Numbered from the stretch's first letter, positions 1 through 12,780 are shown. The stretch is DNA of 64,000 nucleotides from Arachis hypogaea (GCF_003086295.3 NC_092039.1:65429649-65493648), one strand, 5' to 3'. Program-made: numbers and translations. The notes: generated from the sequence alone by a model not told the origin.

Positions 1-2033
1 CATTCATCATCTTCCTTCCTAGTATCTAGGATTAGGAAATCAGCAGGGATGTAAAAGTCTTCAACTTTTACTAGCACGTCCTTTACTATCCCATGAGCTT
101 CTCTCATGGATTTATCTGCCAATTGTAATGAGAACAAGGCAGGTTGCACCTCAATGATCCCTAGCTTCTCCATTACAGAGAGTGGCATAAGGTTTATCCC
201 TGACCCAAGATCACATAGAGCTTTCTCAAAGCTCATGGTGCCAATGGTGCAAGGTATCAAGAACTTGCCAGGATCTTGTCTCTTTTGAGGTAGAGTTTCC
301 TGAATCCAAGTATCCAGATCACTAATGAGCAAAGGAGGTTCACTTACCCAAGTCTCATTACCAAATAACTTGGCATTCAGCTTCATGATAGCTCCTAGAT
401 ATTGAGCAACTTGCTCTCCAGTCACATCTTCATCCTCTTCAGAGGATGAATAATAGTCAGAGCTCATGAATGGCAGAAGGAGATTTAGTGGAATCTCTAT
501 GGTCTCTGTGTGAGCCTCAGATTCCTCAGGATCCTTATTAGGAAGCTCCTTCTTGCTTGGAGGACGTCCCAGGAGTTCTTTCTCACTAGGATTTTCGTCC
601 TCCTCCTCCTTTGTGCTTTCGGCCATGTTGACTAAGTCAATGGCTTTGCACTCTCCTTTTGGATTCTCTTCTGTATTACTTGGGAGAATACTGGGAGGAG
701 TTTCAATAACTTTCTTACTCAGCTGGCCTACTTGTGCCTCCAAATTTCTAATGGAGGATCTTGTTTCATTCATGAAACTGAAGGTGGCCTTTGACAGATC
801 AGAGACTATATTAGCTAAATTAGAATTATTTTGTTCAGAGTTCTCTGTCTGTTGCTGAGAAGATGATGGATATGGCTTACTATGATTCAGCCTATTGCGT
901 CCACCATTGTTAAAACCTTGTTGAGGTTTTTGTTGATCCTTCCAGGAAAAATTTGGATGATTTCTCCATGATGGGTTATAGGTATTTCCATATGGTTCAC
1001 CCAGATAATTAACCTCTGCCATGGCAGGGTTCTCAGGATCATAAGCTTCTTCAGAAGCTGCCTCTCTAGTACTGTTAGATGCATGTTGCAATCCATTCAG
1101 ATTTTGAGAGATCATGTTGACCTGTTGAGTCAACACTTTGTTCTGAGCCAGTATGGCATTCAGAGCATCAATTTCAAGAACTCCTTTCTTCTGAGGGACC
1201 CCATTATTCACGGAATTCCTCTCAGAGGTGTACATGAACTGGTTGTTTGCAACCATGTCAATGAGTTCTTGAGCCTCTTCAGGCGTTTTCTTCAGGTGGA
1301 TAGATCCACCTGCAGAATGATCCAGTGACATTTTCGAAAATTCAGAGAGACCATAATAGAATATATCTAATAGGGTCCATTCTGAAAACATGTCAGATGG
1401 ACATCTCTTGGTCAGCTGCTTGTATCTTTCCCAAGCTTCATAGAGGGATTCACCATCTTTTTGTTTGAAAGTTTGAACATCCACTCTCAGCTTGCTCAGC
1501 TTTTGAGGAGGAAAGAATTTATCTAAGAAGGCAGTGACCAGCTTATCCCAGGAGTCCAGGCTATCCTTAGGTTGTGAATCCAACCATATTCTAGCTCTGT
1601 CTCTTACAGCAAAAGGGAAAAGCATAAGTCTGTGGACTTCAGGATTAACTCCATTCGTCTTTACAGTATCACAGACCTACAAGAATTCAGTTAAGAACTG
1701 ATAAGGATCTTCAGATGGAAGTCCATAAAACTTGCAGTTTTGTTGCATTAATGCAACTAGTTGAGGCTTAAGCTCAAAGTTATTGGCTCCAATGGCAGGA
1801 ATGGAGATGCTTCTTCCATCAAACTTGGATGTTGGCTTTGTGAAGTCACCAAGCATTCTCCTTGCATTATTATTATTATTATTTTCGGCTGCCATCTCCT
1901 TCTCTTGTTCGAAAATTTCTGAAAGGTTGTTTCTGGATTGTTGTAATTTAGCTTCTCTTAATTTTCTCTTCAGAGTCCTTTCAGGTTCTGGATCAACTTC
2001 AACAAGAGTGCCCTTTTCCTTGTTCCTGCTCAT
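1..2033 (-). pseudogene. Z1 gag-protease polyprotein, one internal nonsense codon, runs off the window
   Basis: The ATG at 2033 opens with MSRNKEKGTLVEVDPEPERT, the same start as the other Z copies. After 118 codons a TAG (1679-1677) stands where Z3 has CAG (glutamine); beyond it the same frame stays open to base 1, about 558 codons. The middle holds the Ty3-type gag core (near 1480-1390, with a WERYKQLTKRCP segment). The region 220-150 carries an Athila-type aspartic protease signature, CDLGSGINLMPLSVMEKLG, with the catalytic Asp-Leu-Gly at 212-204. This protein would package the RNA and be cut by the protease. Only one lesion is visible, so this is the least damaged gag-protease in the window. 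No reverse transcriptase follows within the visible part; sister copy Z3 ends soon after the protease. Confidence 0.85.
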
Positions 2034-3542
2034 AAGAAAGAGAAGAAAACAAGAAAAGAAAGAGGAATACTCTATGTCACAGTATAGAGATTCCTTTATG
2101 TTAGTAGAAGAAGAAAGGGGTAGAAGAATGAAGGAGGAGGTTCGGATTTGGATGAAGAGAGGTGAAGAGAAGTGTTAGTAATTAAATAATTAAATAGAAT
2201 AAGAAAAGAGAAGAGAAATTTTTGAAAATAATTTTTAAAAAATGGTTAGTGATTTTCGAAAATTAAAGATGAGATGAGATTAAAATTAGAATTTAAAACA
2301 ATTAAAAAGAATTTTTGAAAAAGAGGGGGAGAATTTTCGAAAATTTAGAGAGGGAAAAGTAGTTAGGTGGTTTTGAAAAAGATAAGAAACAAACAAGGAG
2401 TTAGTTAGTTGATTGAAAAAGATTTGAAATCAAATTTTGAAAAAGATAAGAAGATAGGAGGTTAGATAAGATATTTTGAAATCAAATTTTGAAAAAGATA
2501 AAATTTTTGAAAAGATAAGATAAAAGATAAAAAGATATATTTGAAAAAGATATTTGAAAAAAAAGATTTAATTTTAAAAATTACTTAACTAACAAGAAAC
2601 TACAAGATAAGATTCTAGAATTTAAAGATTGAACCTTTCTTAACAAGAAAGTAACAAACTTCAAATTTTTGAACCAATCACATTAATTGTTAGCTAATTT
2701 TTCGAAAATTGGATAAAAAGATAAGAAAAAGATTTTGAAAATATTTTGAAAAATATTTTTGAAATTTTCGAAAATTAAAAAAAATGAAAAAGATATGATT
2801 TTTGAAAAAAGATTTTGAAAAGATAAGATTTTTAAAATTGAAATTTTGACTTGACTTGTAAGAAACAACTAATTTTTAAAAATTTTTGACCAAGTCAACC
2901 CAAAATTTTGAAATTTTGGAGGAAAATAAGGAAAAGATATTTTTGATTTTTAAATATTGAATGAAAAACACAAAAATGACCCAAAACATGAAAATTTTGG
3001 ATCAAGACACAAGATGCATGCAAGAATGCTATGAATGTCAAGATGAACACCAAGAACACTATGAAGATCATGATGAACATCAAGAACATAATTTTGAAAA
3101 ATTTTTGATGCAAAGAAAACATGCAAGACACCAAACTTAGAAATCTTTAATGCATGAAAATTATGAATGCAAAAATGCACATGAAAAACAACAAAAGACA
3201 CAAAACAAGAAATCATCAAGATCAAACAAGAGGACTTGTCAAGAACAACTTGAAGATCATGAAGAACACTATGAATGCATGAATTTTCGAAAACAATGCA
3301 AGAAAAATTTTAAAAGCATGCAATTGACACCAAACTTAAAAATTAACACAAGACTCAAACAAGAAACACAAAATATTTTTGATTTTTATGATTTTCTAAT
3401 TTTTTTGTATTTTTTTAAAAAAATTTTTCGAAAAACATTTTTGGGAAAACGAAAAATAAAAGAAAAATTTTGAAAAAGATTTTTGAAAAGAAAATTACCT
3501 AATCTGAGCAACAAGATGAACCGTCAGTTGTCCATACTCGAA
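2034..3542 (-). other. Z1 untranslated leader between primer site and gag
   Basis: About 1.5 kb with no supported gene. It is very AT-rich, with runs such as TTTGAAAAAGATAAG repeated many times and scattered copies of ACACCAAACTT (AAGTTTGGTGT on the element strand). Z2 and Z3 have the same leader, so it is a family trait, perhaps a packaging or translation region. Short open frames here are chance products of the skewed composition. Confidence 0.75.
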
Positions 3543-3563
3543 CAATCCCCGGCAACGGCGCCA
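3543..3563 (-). promoter_or_regulatory. Z1 primer binding site, tRNA-Asp type
   Basis: Read on the minus strand it is TGGCGCCGTTGCCGGGGATTG, which matches the complement of the 3' end of plant tRNA-Asp (...CCCCGGCAACGGCGCCA). It lies six bases inside the LTR end, the position expected for priming minus-strand DNA. Confidence 0.93.
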
Positions 3564-3569
3564 AAAACT

Positions 3570-5373
3570 TGGTGGACGAAATTGTGATTCCCTTTTTTCT
3601 TGTAATTGGATTTATAAAAGATGTATACTCTGAGGGCATTGTTTATTTTCTTCACAATCTCGTTCAACTAACCAGCAAGTGTACTGGGTCGTCCAAGTAA
3701 TAACCTTACGTGAGTAAGGGTCGAATCCACAGAGATTGTTGGTATGAAGCAAGCTATGGTCACCTTGTAAATCTCAGTCAGGCAAATTAAACATTATTTA
3801 TGGGTTTGAGGATAGGAATAATAAAAAGAAATAAATAATAAAAGGGATAGAACACTTATGCAGATTCATTAGTAGAGGTATCTTTTAAGTATATACAGCT
3901 GCTGCATGGCTCAAGGATGCCTGCTCTTCCATTGCTTCTACTCAATCCTTCTTACTCCTTTCCATGGCAAGCTTTGTATTGGGGTTCACCATCAACTGTG
4001 GCTACTTTCATTCCTCACGGGGAAATAACCTGTGCGGCTGTCACTCGCACAGCTAACCAGTCTGGAGGCATCACCCATGGCTGATGGCTACATCCCATCC
4101 TCGCAGTGAAAACTATGCTAACGCACTCTGTCACAGTACGGCTAATCACCGGTTGGTTCCCGCTCCTACTGGAATAGAATCCCTCTTTTGCGTCTGTCAC
4201 CAACGCCCAGCAGGTTAAAGTTTGAAGCACGTCACGGTCACTCATGATCGGAATCCTACTCGGAACACCACAGACAAGGTTGGACTTTCCGGACTCCCAG
4301 GATCCTACTCGGAACACCACAGACAAGGTTGGACTTTCCGGATCCAGATGAATGCCGCCAACTATCTAACTTATACCACGAAGATTCTGTTGGGGAATCT
4401 AAGAGATATGCATTCAAGCTCTGTTGCATGTAGAACGTAAGTGGTTGTCAATCACGCGCGTTCATAATTGAGAATGATAATGAGGGTAATTGAACTCATT
4501 ACATTCATCATGTTCTTGGGTACGAATGAATATCTTGGAATAAGAATAAGAGAGAATTGAATAAAAGAAGATAAAATTTCATTAATACTTGAGGTACAGC
4601 AGAGCTCCACACCCTTAATCTATGGTGTGCAGAAACTCCACCGTTGAAAATACATAAGCAAAAGGTTCAGGCATGGCCGAATGGCCAGCCCTCTCCATGA
4701 TCAAGTGACCGAATAATGAAAGACTTAAAGTGGTCAAAAGATGTCTAATACAATAGATAAATGTCCTATATATATTAGACTAGCTTCTAGGGTTTACATG
4801 AGTAAGTAATTGATGCATAAATCCACTTCCGGGGCCCACTTGGTGTGTGCTTGGGCTGAGCTTGATGAATTCACGTGTAGAGGCATTTCTTGGCGTCAAA
4901 CTTCAGGTTATGACGTGTTTTGGGCGTTCAACTCCGGATCATGACGTTTTTCTGGCGTTTTACTCCAGACAGCAGCGTGTACTTGGCGTTCAACGCCAAG
5001 TTACGTCGTCATTCTTCGAATAAAGTATGGACTATTATATATTGCTGGAAAGCTCTAGATGTCTACTTTCCAAGGCCGTTGAGAGCGCGCCAATTGGAGT
5101 TCTGTAGCTCCAGAAAATCCATTTCGAGTGCAGGGAGGTCAGAATCCAACAGCATCAGCAGTCCTTTTGTTAGCCTTCTTCAGAGTTTTGCTCAAATCCC
5201 TCAATTTCAGTCAGAATTTACCTGAAATCACAGAAAAACACACAAACTCATAGTAAAGTCCAGAAATGTGAATTTAACATAAAAACTAATGAAAACATCC
5301 CTAAAAGTAGCTCAAACTTACTAAAAACTATATGAAAACAATGCCAAAAAGCGTATAAATTATCCGCTCATCA
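3570..5373 (-). repeat. Z1 5' LTR, about 1.8 kb
   Basis: On the minus strand it starts TGATGAGCGGATAATTTATA at 5373 and ends ...TTCGTCCACCA at 3570, giving TG...CA termini. It has the family marks: palindromic GGCGTTNAACGCC pieces (4920-5010), a TTGGAAAGCT module (about 5040-5110), a TATATATA box near 4770, and the conserved U5 segment GGGTCGAATCCACAGAGATT near 3718-3737. Reading frames inside it are not genes. Confidence 0.92.
4253..4341. repeat. 49-bp tandem duplication inside the Z1 LTR
   Basis: The block ATCCTACTCGGAACACCACA... occurs twice in direct succession with a 49-base offset. The other Z LTRs here have it once, so the duplication is private to this copy. Confidence 0.85.
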
Positions 5374-7575
5374 GCCGGCCAGTAAAAACCAGCTCGAAGT
5401 ACGTTTTTGGAAAGAGCTCGTGCCCCAAGGTGGTTGCCGCACATGCCACTGTAAACTTCCTTGAGGACTTCCCTTGTAGCGGAAGTCGAGACACATTTTA
5501 GGAGGGGTGCTGAAATCCCTCTCCTATATAAGATGTCGTTCACTATGGTGTAGTACTGTGCTTCTCGTACTAACCTTTTCGCCTCTTTTTTGTCTGTGGG
5601 GAGCGTTTTAGACTTGAGGTAGTTGATTATGGGAGTTATTCATCCTTGATCCTGTTCTGATATGGCTAGGATCTTCTCTTCCTCCTAGATCGATGGACAT
5701 TGCAGTGTTTCTTGGATGAGGCTTCTATTATTTCGTGCTGGTTTGGTGCTGGCTAGTTTTGAAAGTGCATCAGCTCGGGCATTTTGTTCCCGGGGTATAT
5801 GTCGGACCTCATATCCCTTAAATTGTCCGAGCTATTTTCTGGTTTTGTCCAGATATTTTTTCATGGTGGGATCCTTAGCTTGATAGCTTCCCTCTATTTG
5901 CGAGGTGATTACCTGTGAGTCACTGAAGATGATAAGTTTTTGAACTCCCACCTCCTTAGCCAGCCTCATACCAGCCAGTAGTTCCTCGTATTAAGCTTGG
6001 TTATTTGAGGCAGGGAACTTGAACTTTAATGAGAGCTCAATTTGGGTTCCCTGATCACTCTCTATAGTTACGGCTACGCCACTCCCAATTTTGTTCGAGG
6101 AGCCGTCCACGTAGAGATTCCATTCTATGGGAATACCCGGGGTGTCAGTGTATTCTGTGATGAAGTCGGCCAGATACTGTGACTTAATAGCTGTCCGAGC
6201 TTCATATTTGAGGTTAAATTATCATAACTCAATAGCCCATTGTAGGATTCTTCCAGCTAAATCTATTCTCTGTAAAATACCTTTTATGGGCTGGTTAGTC
6301 CGTACTCTGATGGTGTGAGCTTGGAAGTATGGGCGGAGTCGTTGAGAAGTGAGTATGAGGGCATAGGCGGACTTTTATATTTTTGCATAGTTTAGTTCAG
6401 CCCCTTGTAGAGCCTTACTGATGAAGTGGATGGGTTGTTGCGCACTTTCATCTTCTCTGACTAGTGCCGAAGCTATTGCCCGGCTTCCTACGGCGAGGTA
6501 TAGTATGAGTTCTTCGCCTTCTCGAGGCCGAGTAAGGACAGGTGGTTGCCCCAGAAATTTCTTGAAATCTTGGAAGGCTTGTTCGCATTCTGGGGTCCAC
6601 TCAAACCTCTTTCCCTTCCTTAATGTTGCATAGAAGGGGAGGGATCTTAAGGTTGATCCAGCTAGAAACCTAGACAGAGCCGCTAGTCTTCCATTAAGCT
6701 GCTGGACCTCTTTGACACAGGTCGGACTTTTCATGCGAAGTATGGCATGACACTTATCTGGGTTTGCTTCAATTCCTCTTTGGGTGAGCATGAATCCCAA
6801 GAATTTGCCAGCTTCTACTGTGAAAGTGCATTTTGCGTGATTAAGTCTCATTCCATGCTTTCTTATGGTACTAAACACTTCAGTGAGGTCGGAGAGCAAC
6901 GTTTCCTCCCTTTGTGTCTTTACCAACATGTCATCGACATAAACTTTCATTTGCTTCCCAATATGGTTGGCAAAGACTTTGTTCATCAGTCTTTGGTATG
7001 TAGCCCCTGCGTTCTTGAGTCTGAAGGGCATAACTATGTAGCAGGAGTTTGCTTTTTGGGTTAAGAATGATGTTTTCTCCTGGTCGGGTTGATACATTGG
7101 GATTTGGTTGTATCCCGAATAAGCGTCCATGAAGGAGAGGTACTGATAGCCTGACGAAGCGTCAACTAGTGTGTCTATGTTTGGGAGTGGATAAGGATCC
7201 TTTGGGCAGGCTTTGTTGAGGTTGGTGTAATAAGTGCACATCCGCCATTTCTCATTTGACTTTTTGACCAATACTACATTGACCAGCCACAATGGATATT
7301 TTACCTCCCTTATGAATCCTGCCTCCAACAAGGCCCGTACCTGCTCCTCTACATCTTGCGACCTTTCTAGGCCGAGTTTCCGATATTTCTGTTGTACTGG
7401 CCGAGACCCTAGATATACGGCTAATTTGTGGCACATTAGTCCGGGATCAATACCGGCCATATCGGCAGCTTTCCATGTAACGAGGTCGGAGTTATCCTTT
7501 AGGAGCTTTATTAGTAGTTCCTTTAAGTCTTCTCTCAGATTTGCCCCTATACATGTTGTTTTGTCGTGAGTGTCT
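5374..7575 (-). pseudogene. T pol remnant: reverse transcriptase, RNase H domains, integrase zinc finger
   Basis: Translated leftward from 7575, the frame is open to 6375. It shows the Tat-lineage RT: AGFIREVKYPLWLVNVVLVKK, LNKACPKDPYPLPNID, LSFMDAYSGYNQI and the catalytic YVDD (about 6950). RNase H follows (LYLAVGSRAIASALV). Beyond a stop at 6375 and several more, a second RNase H-like domain is readable with LYVDGSS (about 6105-6125) and SDSQV (about 5920); its middle glutamate codon, in ..NNQA-E-YEELLAG, is a TAA stop. The integrase zinc finger (CGNHLGARALSKNVLRAGFYWP, about 5460-5376) has Tyr where the first His is expected. Several conserved RT positions are also altered, such as FRLKNAG for FGLKNAG. 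This is a dead polymerase, the only RT in the window. Confidence 0.9.
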
Positions 7576-9202
7576 TGATAAATCCATATTTTATGATATT
7601 TATTTGCTCTAATTTGGTGGATTTCATCAACTTTTCTTGTATTCATCCATTAAAATAGCATAGTTTCATAATTTCTCCCTAAATTTATACTTGAAAGTGA
7701 AAACATGCTTTTTAAGCTTTATAATTGCTAAATTTTATTCACTTTAATTCCATTTGATGCCTTGATGTGTTTGTTGAGTAATTTCAGGTTTACAAGGCAA
7801 GTACGGATTAAAGAAGTGGAAGTAAAGCATGCAAAATGGGAGAATTCAAGAAATGAAGGATTTGTAAAGGTGCCAACCCCGACCTCTTTGTACGAAATTG
7901 GTCATAACTTGAGCTACAAAGGTTCAAATGAGGCGGTTCCACCGGCATTGGAAAGCTAACGTCTGGGGCTTCGAAATGATATATAATTTGCTATAATGGA
8001 CTAAGTTGAAGTGTGCATACACACACAATTTGTGCAAACACATAGGTCAGAAAATAGCAAGTGTGCGGACGCACACATCTGTGTGTCCGCACAGGTCCTG
8101 GCATGTGAGCTCATTAACTGAAAATCAATGGAGGCAATTTCTGGGTCCCCAAAACCCAATTCAACTCATTTCTGAAGCTATTTCAAGCCAAATTGAAGAG
8201 GAATGAAGGGGGGATCACTTAGGTTTAGGTTTTATCATGTTTTAGGTCATTCTCTAGAGAGAGAAGCTCCCCCTTCTCTCTAGAATTTGGGTTTTTATCT
8301 TTATTCTCTCTTTAATTCTTGTTTAATTGTAGCTTCATTTATATTTTCTTGTTATATTGCCTTTACTCTCTTTGTTTCCTTTGTTAATTTCTCTTTTATG
8401 CATTTTAGTTGTATGAACACACTTGTCACTTTTAATTTCCTTTAATGCAATTTTGATGTTTATGTTTCTTTGATGTTCATTTGAGTTGTTATTTTCAATT
8501 TCATGTAATTGGTAGTTATAGAATTTATTTTTATTGCAATTTATGACATATTTCCTTTTATGCATGTTAGGTGTTTGATAAAATGTCTCATTTTGCTTTT
8601 GCTTAGCTTTTCACACTCTTGGCTTGGAATTAGATAATTGGGTGACCTTGAGTCATAGATGTCCATTCGATATTGTGATTAGGATTGTTAGTTAGTTTGG
8701 TTTCCACTAATGCTAATCTTTCACTAAGTTAATTAGTGAGTTGATTAGGACTTGTGGATTGAGATTAATTATGCCCTTTTGACTTACTCTCGATGTTAGA
8801 ATAGACTAATTGAGATTACGTCTTAGCAATTTTCATGTTTGTGGTCTATGATTATGATAGGAATCCTCAATTCCCCAATCATTGCCAAGAGTCCTTTTTG
8901 TCACTTGAATTCTATTTTTGATATTGCTTGCTTTGAGTTTTAATTTCCTTACATGCTTATTTACTTTCTTGCACTTTAATTTCTTGCCAATTGCCATCAT
9001 CCAACCCCATTTCCTCATAGCTAATAATGGAGCACTTTCATTGCAATTCCTAGGGAGAACGACCCGGGATTTAAAACTTCCGGTTATTTTGTATTGAATT
9101 TAATATTTGATTGATGGTCAAATTGTTGGGTTAGGGCTATACTTACAACGCCAATTCTATTTTGAGATAAAATTCTTAACCTATGCAATTTGGCCATCGT
9201 CA
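7576..9202 (+). repeat. X0 5' LTR, about 1.6 kb
   Basis: TG...CA termini, TGATAAATCC to GCCATCGTCA. It carries the TTGGAAAGCT module (about 7905-7995), paired GTGTGCGGACGCACAC-type palindromes (8010-8100) and the U5 segment CCTAGGGAGAACGACCCGGG (9049-9068). Confidence 0.9.
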
Positions 9203-9206
9203 AATT

Positions 9207-9227
9207 TGACGCCGTTGCCGGGGATTG
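9207..9227 (+). promoter_or_regulatory. X0 primer binding site, tRNA-Asp type with one mismatch
   Basis: TGACGCCGTTGCCGGGGATTG, four bases after the LTR end. It differs from the perfect complement by A for G at position 3. Confidence 0.9.
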
Positions 9228-11531
9228 AAATAGTGTTACAGTGTTGCATATTGTTAATATGTGAATATGTGAATAGTTTGGTTTTGATTGGTTGTTTGTT
9301 TTTGTTTGTAAATATGTTTCTTGGTTGTTAGTTCACTTTAATAAATTTTTGTTTTAAAATGCATATGTGAATAGTTAGTAATTTTGTTTTAAATTACCTT
9401 TTTTCCTTGAATTACATATTTAAAATTTTGAATTAGTTTTTAGATGATTGAATTTAAATAAATTTTTGTTTGTGCCTATTAAAAATATTTTGAATAGTTT
9501 ATGATTTTGATTTGAAAAATAAAATTTTGGATTAATTTTAAAATTAATATAAATAATTACATATTTTTGTTAATTTTTTTTGTTTATATTATTTTAGAAT
9601 GTTGGTGAATTTCTGTTATGAAAAAAAAAAAAAAAATTCACGTCGTGCGTCGCGTACGGTGATGGTGGGTACGCACACTCCAAAACATGGCCTCTGCTGG
9701 CAGCACCCGCATAGTTGGTGCGTCTGCATCCCTTTCCCCCTACTCTTCCTTCCCTTCTCTTTTCCTATTGTGTATTCTCTGAGCCATTCAACACCCACAA
9801 TCTTCCTTGCCACCACAGCGACACCGACGACGAGCCGCCGTCACCCTCCCCTTTCCCTTCTTCTTTCTTTCTGTTCTCCCGTTTCTCTCTCTTCTTGCCC
9901 CCGTTCCCTCCTCCCTCTGCTTCACCGCAACAACCGCGGGGTCACCACAACAACCAGACCATCACTCCTTCTTCATCACTCTCTTCGTTGAAGCCTGACT
10001 CACATCCCTGCCATCGTCCCCCTGTCCAAACCCTAGCGCCGCCGTCCCTGCCGTTCATCCGCACCTCCGCGAATCGCCACTACGCTAGGACCTCCGCATC
10101 GCCAGCGTCACAGCTCACTACCACCCTTTCCTCTTCCACTCGCGAGCTCCACATTTCCCCCTTACTCCATCTTCGTCACTATAGTCGAAGGCCAGGACAG
10201 GGAATCCTGTCTCAGCCCCTGTGTTCGCTTCTCCAGTTGGCGCCACTGCGCCACTGATTGAGCCGCCGCCTCTGGGCCGAGATTGCCTTGCCCCGCTTTT
10301 CTTCCCTGTCCAGCTCCATTTCTGTTTCTGCTTCTCCCAGGTTCAACCCCTGTTTCCATTTTGTTCTGGTTTCTTTTGTTAATTTTCGTTTTTGTTGAGT
10401 TAGGATTGAGTAATTAGTTTAATTCTTGTTAAATTAGGTTAGTTAGAGATGCATGTTTAGTTGATTAGGGTGTTAGAGAATCTGAGCTGGATAGTGGATT
10501 TAGGTTTCTTTTGAATAATGCTGGTGTTTGGAAATGTTGCTGTTTTACTGGTTTTACCTGGCTTCTCTGTTGCTGGTAATGACTTGCCCTGTGTTAATTT
10601 GGCTTGTCTGATTCTTCTGCACCCCTGTTTCTTGCTGCTGTGCTTTTGTTCATGGCTGTTTGGAGTGAACCAGTTGCTAGACATTGTTAATGGTTTTGCT
10701 TGTGCAGTGATGATTTGTGCTCAATGTCTGAGTCAAAACTGTTATTGCTGTTGGGAGTGTTGAATTATTGTTGCTGGAATTGTGTTGAATATGTGGGTAT
10801 GTGTGGATTGAAACTGGTTCCATTGACAACATTGCGGCTAAAATTGTTGAAGCCTGCAGTTTGGTTTGCCTTGATTAGGTTTGCTTGCCGGATAATTAAT
10901 CATGCTTTCATGCTATTCTTGAGTTTGAATTACAATTTGATTAATTGATTTTCTGCTGAACGGCTGCAATAGGCTGCTAATGTTTCCTTTCATTGATGCT
11001 AAATTTCTGATTTGATGGATAATGCTGCCTGAATCCATTATCTTTGTTCATTGTGCTGTTTTGGGTGCTGTATCTTAAGCCAGTATTTTTGTTCCTTGTT
11101 CAAAGAAAGAATGTTGTTTGTTGCTGGCTGGTTTGGTTTAAATTGCTTTTCGATGTTTTGTTGCTGAAATATTAGCTTATTTGTTTGAACTCATATATGG
11201 TTTTTGTGTTTTCAATTGTTAATGAATCATATGGAATTTGAATTGATTGTTTGAGTTTGGGGAATAGGCCAATTTACTGCTGAAATGCTGCCGGATTTTT
11301 CCTAACCATGTTTCATTAAATAACATTGTTTTCTTTGGTGCAACAAGATTCTATTTGACGGATTTCTGGGTCAATAGAATCTTGTTTGCTAAATGGGTTT
11401 GGAAATTTTCTCTTGAGCTTCCTTACAAGTTTTGGTCATGCTTCTAACTTTCTTTGCTTACTTGTGATGCTAATTTACTTCTATGCATTGAATAGTTCAA
11501 GTGAATTTTCAGATTGACCATAAACTTGTTT

Positions 11532-11749
11532 ACTTTCTCTATGTTTAAATTACCTTTAGTCACCTAGTGCATAAAATTTTCAACTCTTACCTCAACCTTG
11601 TGACCTTCATGCCTCATTGAAATTTGGTGATTGAATCTGATTCAACTTTCTCTATATTTAAATTACCTTTAGTCACATAGTGCATAAAATTTTCAACTCT
11701 TACCTCAACCTTGTGACCTTCATGCCTCATTGAAATTTGGTGATTGAAT
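11532..11749 (+). repeat. 113-bp tandem duplication in X0
   Basis: The block starting ACTTTCTCTATGTTTAAATT is repeated directly from 11645 with only a couple of base differences. X3 has no such duplication at the equivalent place, so it arose in this copy or its close lineage. Confidence 0.9.
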
Positions 11750-12552
11750 TTCATTTATATGCATTGTTCATTAAAGTTTTGACTTGCCAACACCAAATTA
11801 TTTCAACTTATGCCAATTGCTTGTGATTAATACTTGCTTGATTATGTGCTCTACATGTTTATGTGAATCACTTGTTTTGGCATTTTGAACTTTTGAAAAG
11901 TGAATAGAAACTTGCTTGTTTTGACATTTTTGAAACTTTTTGGAATCAAGGAACTTTTGACTATGCACCTAACTTTTGAATTTTTGCTTGTTTTCATTTC
12001 TTTAACTAATTTTTTCCTCCTTTTCACTTGATTTCCTACCTTTGTTTCCTTTTCAACTAATTTTTCTTTTTCTTTCCCTAACTTTTAACTTTGCTTGTCT
12101 TTTTCATCTAACTTTTCTTTTCACTTTCAATTAACTATTTTCCTTTTTACTAACATAACTTTTAACTTTTAACCTTCTTTTTCTTTTCAACTAACATTAA
12201 TTTTTCAACTAATTTTTTCTTTCTCCTCACCTAACTCTTAACTTTTCTTTTTCAACTAATTATTTTCTTTTTACTCACATAAATTTGACTTTCCTTTTCT
12301 CTTTCAACTAATTTTTCTTTCTTTTCACTGAATTTTTAACCTCCTTTTTCCTTTTCTACTAACTTTCCTTTTAACTTTTTAACTGTTTTCTTTCTCTTTG
12401 TGCATAGCAACAATGCTCCTTCCTTCTTTTATTCTTTGATAAACAAGCAAATTTGCTTTCTTAGATTCATTTATTTGATTGGAGGTTGCTTCTGTTTGCT
12501 TTCAACTTAAATCTCATGCATGCTTCCATTCAAATATACATTATTTGTTCAC

Positions 12553-12555
<3 letters not shown>

Positions 12556-12597
<42 letters not shown>
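12556..12597. repeat. (AT)n microsatellite
   Basis: An uninterrupted AT run of about 42 bases inside X0. X3 has a longer (TA)n run at 63372-63424 on the other side of its hairpin box. Confidence 0.97.
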
Positions 12598-12600
<3 letters not shown>

Positions 12601-12743
12601 GATTTAGCTTTCTGGTTATGAGCATCTGAAGTGGAGGAGGCCTAGCGTAATGAACCGAAGGAGGCCTAGCGTGATGAACCGGAGGAGGCACGGAACAACA
12701 GAGGTAATGCAGTGACAACTCCTTCCACTCCGCATGATGGTGA

Positions 12744-12780
12744 GCACCGAGGACGGTGTTACATTTTAAGTGTGGGGAGG
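12744..12780 (+). promoter_or_regulatory. X0 AGGA-loop hairpin plus TTTTAAGTGTGGGGAGG box
   Basis: AGCACCG-AGGA-CGGTGTT can fold into a seven-pair stem (one G-U) with an AGGA loop, followed at once by ACATTTTAAGTGTGGGGAGG. The same arrangement marks the end of ORF2 in X1, X2 and X3, so it is the anchor showing where ORF2 used to be. Confidence 0.8.

Larger units (their letters stand above)
1..5373 (-). mobile_element. Z1: family Z LTR retrotransposon, 5' part, minus strand
   Basis: Read on the minus strand the order is 5' LTR (5373-3570), tRNA-Asp primer binding site, long AT-rich leader, then a gag-protease frame that runs off the left edge. The second ORF and 3' LTR must lie left of the window. 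The LTR outer end at 5373 cuts straight into an integrase zinc-finger sequence of element T, so Z1 was inserted into T. The flanking five bases GCCGG (5374-5378) are the candidate target duplication; the matching copy is off-window. No reverse transcriptase is visible in this part. Confidence 0.9.
9228..12743 (+). other. X0 internal region without a supported gene
   Basis: AT-rich sequence to about 9640, then a pyrimidine-rich, GC-richer block (9640-10340) that looks like a plant 5' UTR and ends CTTCTCCCAG|GTTC, a good splice-donor context. From 10341 to about 11800 it matches the X3 region 60863-61900 (for example a CTGCCGGATTTTTCCTAACC segment at 11286). Long proline/serine-rich reading frames at 9715-10257 follow from the pyrimidine bias and are not conserved in X3. 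T-rich sequence with many CAACTAATTTTT-like repeats fills 11900-12500. Confidence 0.65.

Noticed and set aside
2683..3225. Minus-strand hydrophobic frames in the Z1 leader
   Set aside because: Low-complexity AT-rich sequence; not preserved in the equivalent leader of Z2 or Z3.
3543..3563. tRNA-Asp gene
   Set aside because: Only the last 18-21 bases of the tRNA complement are present at each site; no cloverleaf. They are primer binding sites.
9715..10257. 180-codon Pro/Ser-rich frame in X0
   Set aside because: Pyrimidine-biased DNA opens several frames at once (9599-9991, 9807-9998); X3 does not conserve the peptide.
12556..12597. MITE or terminal repeat of a DNA transposon at the (AT)n run
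   Set aside because: No inverted repeats or target duplication around it; it is a simple microsatellite inside X0.
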